The notes beneath the pieces are model-generated. The model had not been told where the DNA came from. It searched no databases and was given only the letters and a program-made list of their open reading frames with translations. This document shows positions 59,801 to 64,000 of a stretch of DNA of 64,000 nucleotides, piece by piece (the first letter of the stretch is position 1; each line of letters begins with the position of its first letter). The DNA comes from Anabas testudineus (taxonomy: Eukaryota > Chordata > Actinopteri > Anabantiformes > Anabantidae). The position numbers and the translations under genes were made by a program. The DNA lies in the NCBI RefSeq assembly GCF_900324465.2, contig NC_046626.1, positions 7,027,459 through 7,091,458 on the forward strand. Reading direction: 5' to 3'.

Positions 59801-62019
59801 GGTGATTCGAGCCCTAATGAATGAGGAGCTGTTTGTTTAGAAACCTGCGACCGGTGTCACATTCAGGAGTGAGGAGCTCTTCCTCTTGTTATTTCTTGTC
59901 AAGTTCTTTTATCCGGTTCAACTGCCTCATTGTGTGTGGGAGTTTTTTTCCACACGCATTCGGGATTTAGTTGTTTTAGGTGAACGACACAACTCCCTTA
60001 GCGTGTGTTATCCAGGTTAATGCAGCACCGTGCAACCTGGGGCAGGAGGACCATCCATCTCCACACACACATCTGTCAGAGGGCAATGAAGTGGAACACG
60101 AGAAGTGTTCACGCCACATTTTCATGCACATCAGCCTCAGCAACTCAGACTAACGCTGCCCCCGGCTGTACTAAGCTCTACAGGTCAACCCCGGCGATAG
60201 TTTTATCTCTAAACCACTGCGAGTACTTAAAGGGCACGTTAGCTTTTGAATACTCAGTGTCTGTCTCCCCCAGAAGCGAAGATTCTTAATTACTGGGCTA
60301 TTACAGAGCTCACAAACAGGTCCGGCTTTATTTATTTATTTTTACTGAATTACATATCCATTTTAATATCACTCTTTCTCTTAATGTATTTTCTTTACAG
60401 TAATATATACAGTATTTAATAAAAAGTGTTTATTTAAACCCATACCATCCATCTACACAAATTCAAACCCACAGTAGCACTAGATCTTTGCCAGTACAAT
60501 CAAATAGCCATTATCCTGAGCTGTACTCGAGGGATCAGGATTAAGTCCTTCCTGGGTGTCACTACGGATGTGGCCCATCTGAGATCTGAGTGACATGATA
60601 ACTTGTTTGTTAGATTAGATCTAACAGCTGACAAGCAGCTAAATCCTCTCCTCCCAGTGCTTCTGTAAAACCGCAGTGACGCGTAACGACAAGGCATTGT
60701 GCGTCCAGTGGCCTTGTCTGGTCTAAAATAGGATGCTCAAGAGATGTTGGTTTTTCTAATGGTATCACGTATAAACCTGTGTGCCGTATTTCCCCTCAGC
60801 CATAAAAAATCTGAGCTGCCCTATGAATCCTGCCTTGATTTAAAACTCTCCTGACAGCCCACTGAATCTGCCGAGTGTGGAGTTTTACGCAGACCGGTGA
60901 TTTATCTGTAAAGAGGATGTCGAGGGGAGAGAGAATTCTCTGAGCACCGTGCACAAGGTGAGACATAAAACAGAAGAGCGAGATAGAGGATTAATGTGCG
61001 TGCACCACCATTTAGGTCATTGTTTAAGTGTTTGGACTGCAATTACCACAGGGGTCAAGTTCAGGGCATGGTTGTGTCAAGTGTCTTACTCTAATTCTCC
61101 TCATTGCAGCAACTATCTCCATTCGACTACCGGGGCGTCCCACTTCCAAACTGCCAATGTACTGCAAAATGTAAGAGAGAGGTTGTGAGATAATTTTGTA
61201 ATTGTAATTTGAGGGTTTGAATGCCACAGGTTACGTGGTGAGAGCACTCTACTGGTTGTGATGGTTTTCCAGTACATTGTTAACTACGAAAAGCCAAAAA
61301 TGAAGTCTTTGATTGACAAAAATACTATAATAATACTATAAAAATAATGACATAAAGCTGTGTGTTTCTATAATGACACGTAAATAAATACTGTTTTTCA
61401 AGGCCACAGCATTCATCGAGCTATTAGTTAAAACAACACTTGCCCATGCATTACTGTAAAAAAAAAAAAAAAAGGCAAATGATTTTCATTTACACATCAT
61501 TCACGTCAATTCATCTGCTGATCACTTTCTCAGTGAATCATCCAGCTTTAATTTTGCCCATGTAAAAATGAACAAAAAGAATTTAGTCCCAATATTATCA
61601 CAATAGTCTTGTTTTGGTTGCCCCAATTTTGTTGATTGACTGAAACACTAAAGGCCAAAATTATCTCAGCTCTAATGATGATTAGGTTGTACTCCAAACA
61701 TTTCACAAGTCATACAAAGTAGGCAACAATCCATATCTTATATGGCCAATAAATAAGATCCACATCACATAAGCACACGGTTGGAAATGATAAAAAGATA
61801 TCACACTAGTGATATGTGTTTCGCAAATGAATGGTCCTCATTTGAATATTTTGAACCATTACGCTCCTCTGCTCCTCAAGCCTCCTGTCAGTATCTGCTG
61901 CAGGTGCTCCTTACCTTTGCCTCGAAGCACACCCCATGTTGAAACACCTCCTCGTTGTGCATGGGGATCCTCAAATCGTGCGCGTCATCCACTAAATTGT
62001 ACTTGGTCACCCCTGGCAT
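50846..62019 (-). CDS. nos1ap: Nitric oxide synthase 1 adaptor protein (CAPON)
   Basis: Ten coding exons on the minus strand: 61915-62019, 61090-61161, 58984-59076, 58836-58894, 58607-58715, 56079-56208, 55453-55580, 52991-53152, 51847-52015, 50846-51378. All phases match; product 519 residues (human 506). NOS1AP links neuronal NO synthase to targets such as Dexras1 and Scribble and affects cardiac repolarisation. Seen: start [12 protein letters not shown], then a PTB domain ~26-190 ([88 protein letters not shown]); an acidic/Ser linker; Gln-rich coiled coil ~270-338 ([28 protein letters not shown]); [10 protein letters not shown]; and a C-terminal [15 protein letters not shown] block ending DEMAV, the PDZ ligand for NOS1 (human ends EIAV). 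Long introns separate the exons, so other isoforms, including a short C-terminal form as in human, are possible. Confidence 0.96.
52660..52682. repeat. (AG)n microsatellite
   Basis: About eleven AG units in the nos1ap intron between exons 52991-53152 and 51847-52015. Confidence 0.9.
56038..56061. repeat. (GT)n microsatellite
   Basis: Twelve GT units in a nos1ap intron, starting only 17 bp from the donor of exon 56079-56208. Confidence 0.9.
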
Positions 62020-62300
62020 CGCTCAAACGACAGCTGACTTGCTCCCTGCTCTTGTTTTAACGAAAGCGCCACAGACAGATGCAGCTATGCGCGTCTCCTC
62101 CGGCACCGCTCCCCCGACGCACTCGCACTAACCGGAGATGCGCGTCACTCCGGAGGTCGTCCAGGTTGAGGCGCTCCGGTGGCGACAGACTGATTGGCTG
62201 ATGGATGCGATGAACGCGCTGATCGGTGATCGGGGTGTTCACTTGCTGACTCCGGTCTGAAGCACGACGGAGGAAGTGTACGCGCCGCCGCCGTGGCCGC
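62020..62300 (-). promoter_or_regulatory. CpG-rich 5' region of nos1ap
   Basis: Sequence upstream of the nos1ap ATG is much richer in G+C and CpG than its surroundings (many CGC, CGG and GCG steps up to about 62300). No TATA box is evident. It probably holds the 5' UTR and promoter. Confidence 0.5.
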
Positions 62301-62402
62301 GAAGACGCGAAGGGTTACCAACACATGATGGTTTTCTACTTAACGCGCCGAGCTCTCAGCCTCCCAAATGATTTATCAGAGAGAGAAATCAATATCCAGA
62401 GG

Positions 62403-62441
<39 letters not shown>

Positions 62442-64000
62442 ATTCAGCTGGGTGTGAGACCTAACGTGAGGCACCGTTTGCTTGTGTGACATCTAGCGGC
62501 ACCACTGGGAACAAACACATCCCCAGCTCCTTGTTCCCAGTGGATTCCTGGAGCCCCCAGGGCTCATTGAAGTGCACACAACAGCAGAGAAACTCATGCA
62601 CATACAGTAGAGACACAGTAGACACAGCAAACATAATGTTTCTCTGACAAACCGAATAAAGGAGGCGTGGGGTCGTGCAGTTATCTGACACACTGAAAGA
62701 CACGCTGCGGTGCCAGTGCTGACGTTTTGACCTTTCTGCTGCTGTGTCTCCATAATAAGAGTGAACTTCTTAAGCAGCAGCATTAGAAAGCTAATCCACA
62801 GGCTTAAAAGGCATTTTATTAACAAATTAAATCAACACGTTTAACCCTGTAATTGAATTAACCTGGGAGCAGCAGAAACAACCTGTTAACACAACAGCAA
62901 TATTATAATCACATTGTCTAATTATCTTTTCAGCAAGGCCCAGTGCAACATGACATGCGTGCAGCAAATAGATTAAAATAGCCCATGTTGTGCTGACAAA
63001 AACTGAAATGATACAAATATTTATGTATCAAGAGGGTCGTCAGTAACAGGAGAAAAATGGCTCTGACACTTTTGATTAAGCTGCTGTGGTAGTGGACACT
63101 GATGACGGTACAGCAGCCGACTTAGTCCCCCCCTTCCTCCCTGTCAGGGTCAGTGATATCTAAGAAGCCCCCTCTCTACATATACAGTACAGCAGGTTCT
63201 TGTCAAATACTTTAACTGTTAAATAGGATTTGTAGTAAAAGTACTTTAAAGATATGTTTGGCAGTTTGGATTTAATTCATCTAAATGCTTTTTGTTTATT
63301 TATTTTTTTAGCAATATTCTCTATTTCTATTTTGATTAATTCAGTAAAGCTCAAAGAACAAGTCTGTACTTTCCATAACTATGGTTTGACATCTGGATCA
63401 ATATTAAAGGATGCAAACTTCATTCTCCTTAAAGCTTCTGTTTCTCATCTGGTGAATGTTTTTCACCAACTTAAAAGGTCAGATGATGAAAGCGAGAGCA
63501 GTAGTCAGCACTCAGTCAGCTTCTGAGGAAAATGTGGCTGAACATTGCTGGGTGTTAGCTGATGTGTTTACCTGCAGTTTGATGCTGGGCTTGCATTGCA
63601 TCACGTTAGTATGCTGATGTACAGGAAAATACTGAAGGCGACTGTCACGTGTGCTTGATATGATCTTTTTTTAGGCCGCTCGCTCAGAGTATCACAGTAG
63701 AAATGACATTTTTCCTTGATGCTTGCTGTGCTTTCATCCTTCTGCACGGTCACACATGGTCACACATGGTGCCTGATCAAACTTCAAACATGTTCTCTGT
63801 CCAGAAGGTGGCAACAGAGCTCTTCACACGGTACAGCTCAAAGCTCAGAGCACAAGACCGAGCTGAAGAGACAAAGTCAAACATCCACTTTATGTATGAA
63901 GCGACTTACTCTCCCTGTTCCTTCCTGTTTGTGCTGCTTGTATGTAGGTGACCTGTGTCAGGAACCACTCAGCGTGATTGTTGTGCTCTCTGTCTCACTG
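62301..64000. other. nos1ap upstream flank, no gene seen
   Basis: No exon is supported on either strand. Contains a GT microsatellite (62404-62440) and a short direct repeat of GGTCACACAT (63747-63770). The open frames at 63254-63526 and 63703-63951 show no family features. Confidence 0.5.
62404..62440. repeat. (TG)n microsatellite
   Basis: About eighteen pure TG units, upstream of nos1ap. Probably length-polymorphic. Confidence 0.95.

Overview
The window reads as nuclear DNA of a ray-finned fish, probably a percomorph teleost. Genes are compact and spliced with short GT-AG introns, many microsatellites are present, and Tc1-type DNA transposon relics are visible. I rebuilt eight protein genes exon by exon. 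Every exon junction used keeps the reading frame, and the seven complete products have lengths typical of their families. No tRNA, rRNA or CRISPR was seen.

Layout. (1) 1-5977: four copies of a ~1.47-kb tandem repeat, cut by the window start, lying in the last intron of sgip1. (2) 6151-8960: last two coding exons and long 3' UTR of sgip1 (+). (3) 9628-10724: dynlt5 (+), a Tctex1-type dynein light chain with a ciliary-type promoter. (4) 10991-11396: insl5 (-), a relaxin/insulin-family prohormone in two exons. (5) 13889-21465: mier1 (+), an ELM2-SANT corepressor. (6) 21883-24344: slc35d1 (-), a UDP-sugar transporter. (7) about 25190-31484: serbp1 (-), an RGG-rich RNA/ribosome-binding protein. 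(8) 31485-33190: intergenic, holding a Tc1-like relic. (9) 33456-37175: hsd17b7 (-), a sterol-synthesis 3-ketoreductase. (10) 38019-45614: ddr2 (-), a collagen-receptor tyrosine kinase. (11) 50846-62019: nos1ap (-), a PTB-domain adaptor of neuronal NO synthase.

From memory of human maps, sgip1-dynlt5-insl5-mier1-slc35d1-serbp1 matches the order and strands of human 1p31.3. hsd17b7-ddr2-nos1ap matches 1q23.3. The window therefore joins two blocks that lie apart in human, with the join between serbp1 and hsd17b7. Genes expected from human order (DNAI4/WDR78; C1orf141, IL23R, IL12RB2; UAP1, UHMK1, SH2D1B and others) are not visible here.

The genes are not an operon-like functional unit: each has its own promoter and a separate role. 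The least ordinary structures are the intronic tandem array with a promoter-like module in each unit, an SRE plus NF-Y promoter at hsd17b7, a GC-AG intron in ddr2, an extra in-frame exon in serbp1, and a microsatellite that appears to supply the polypyrimidine tract of a putative ddr2 5' exon.
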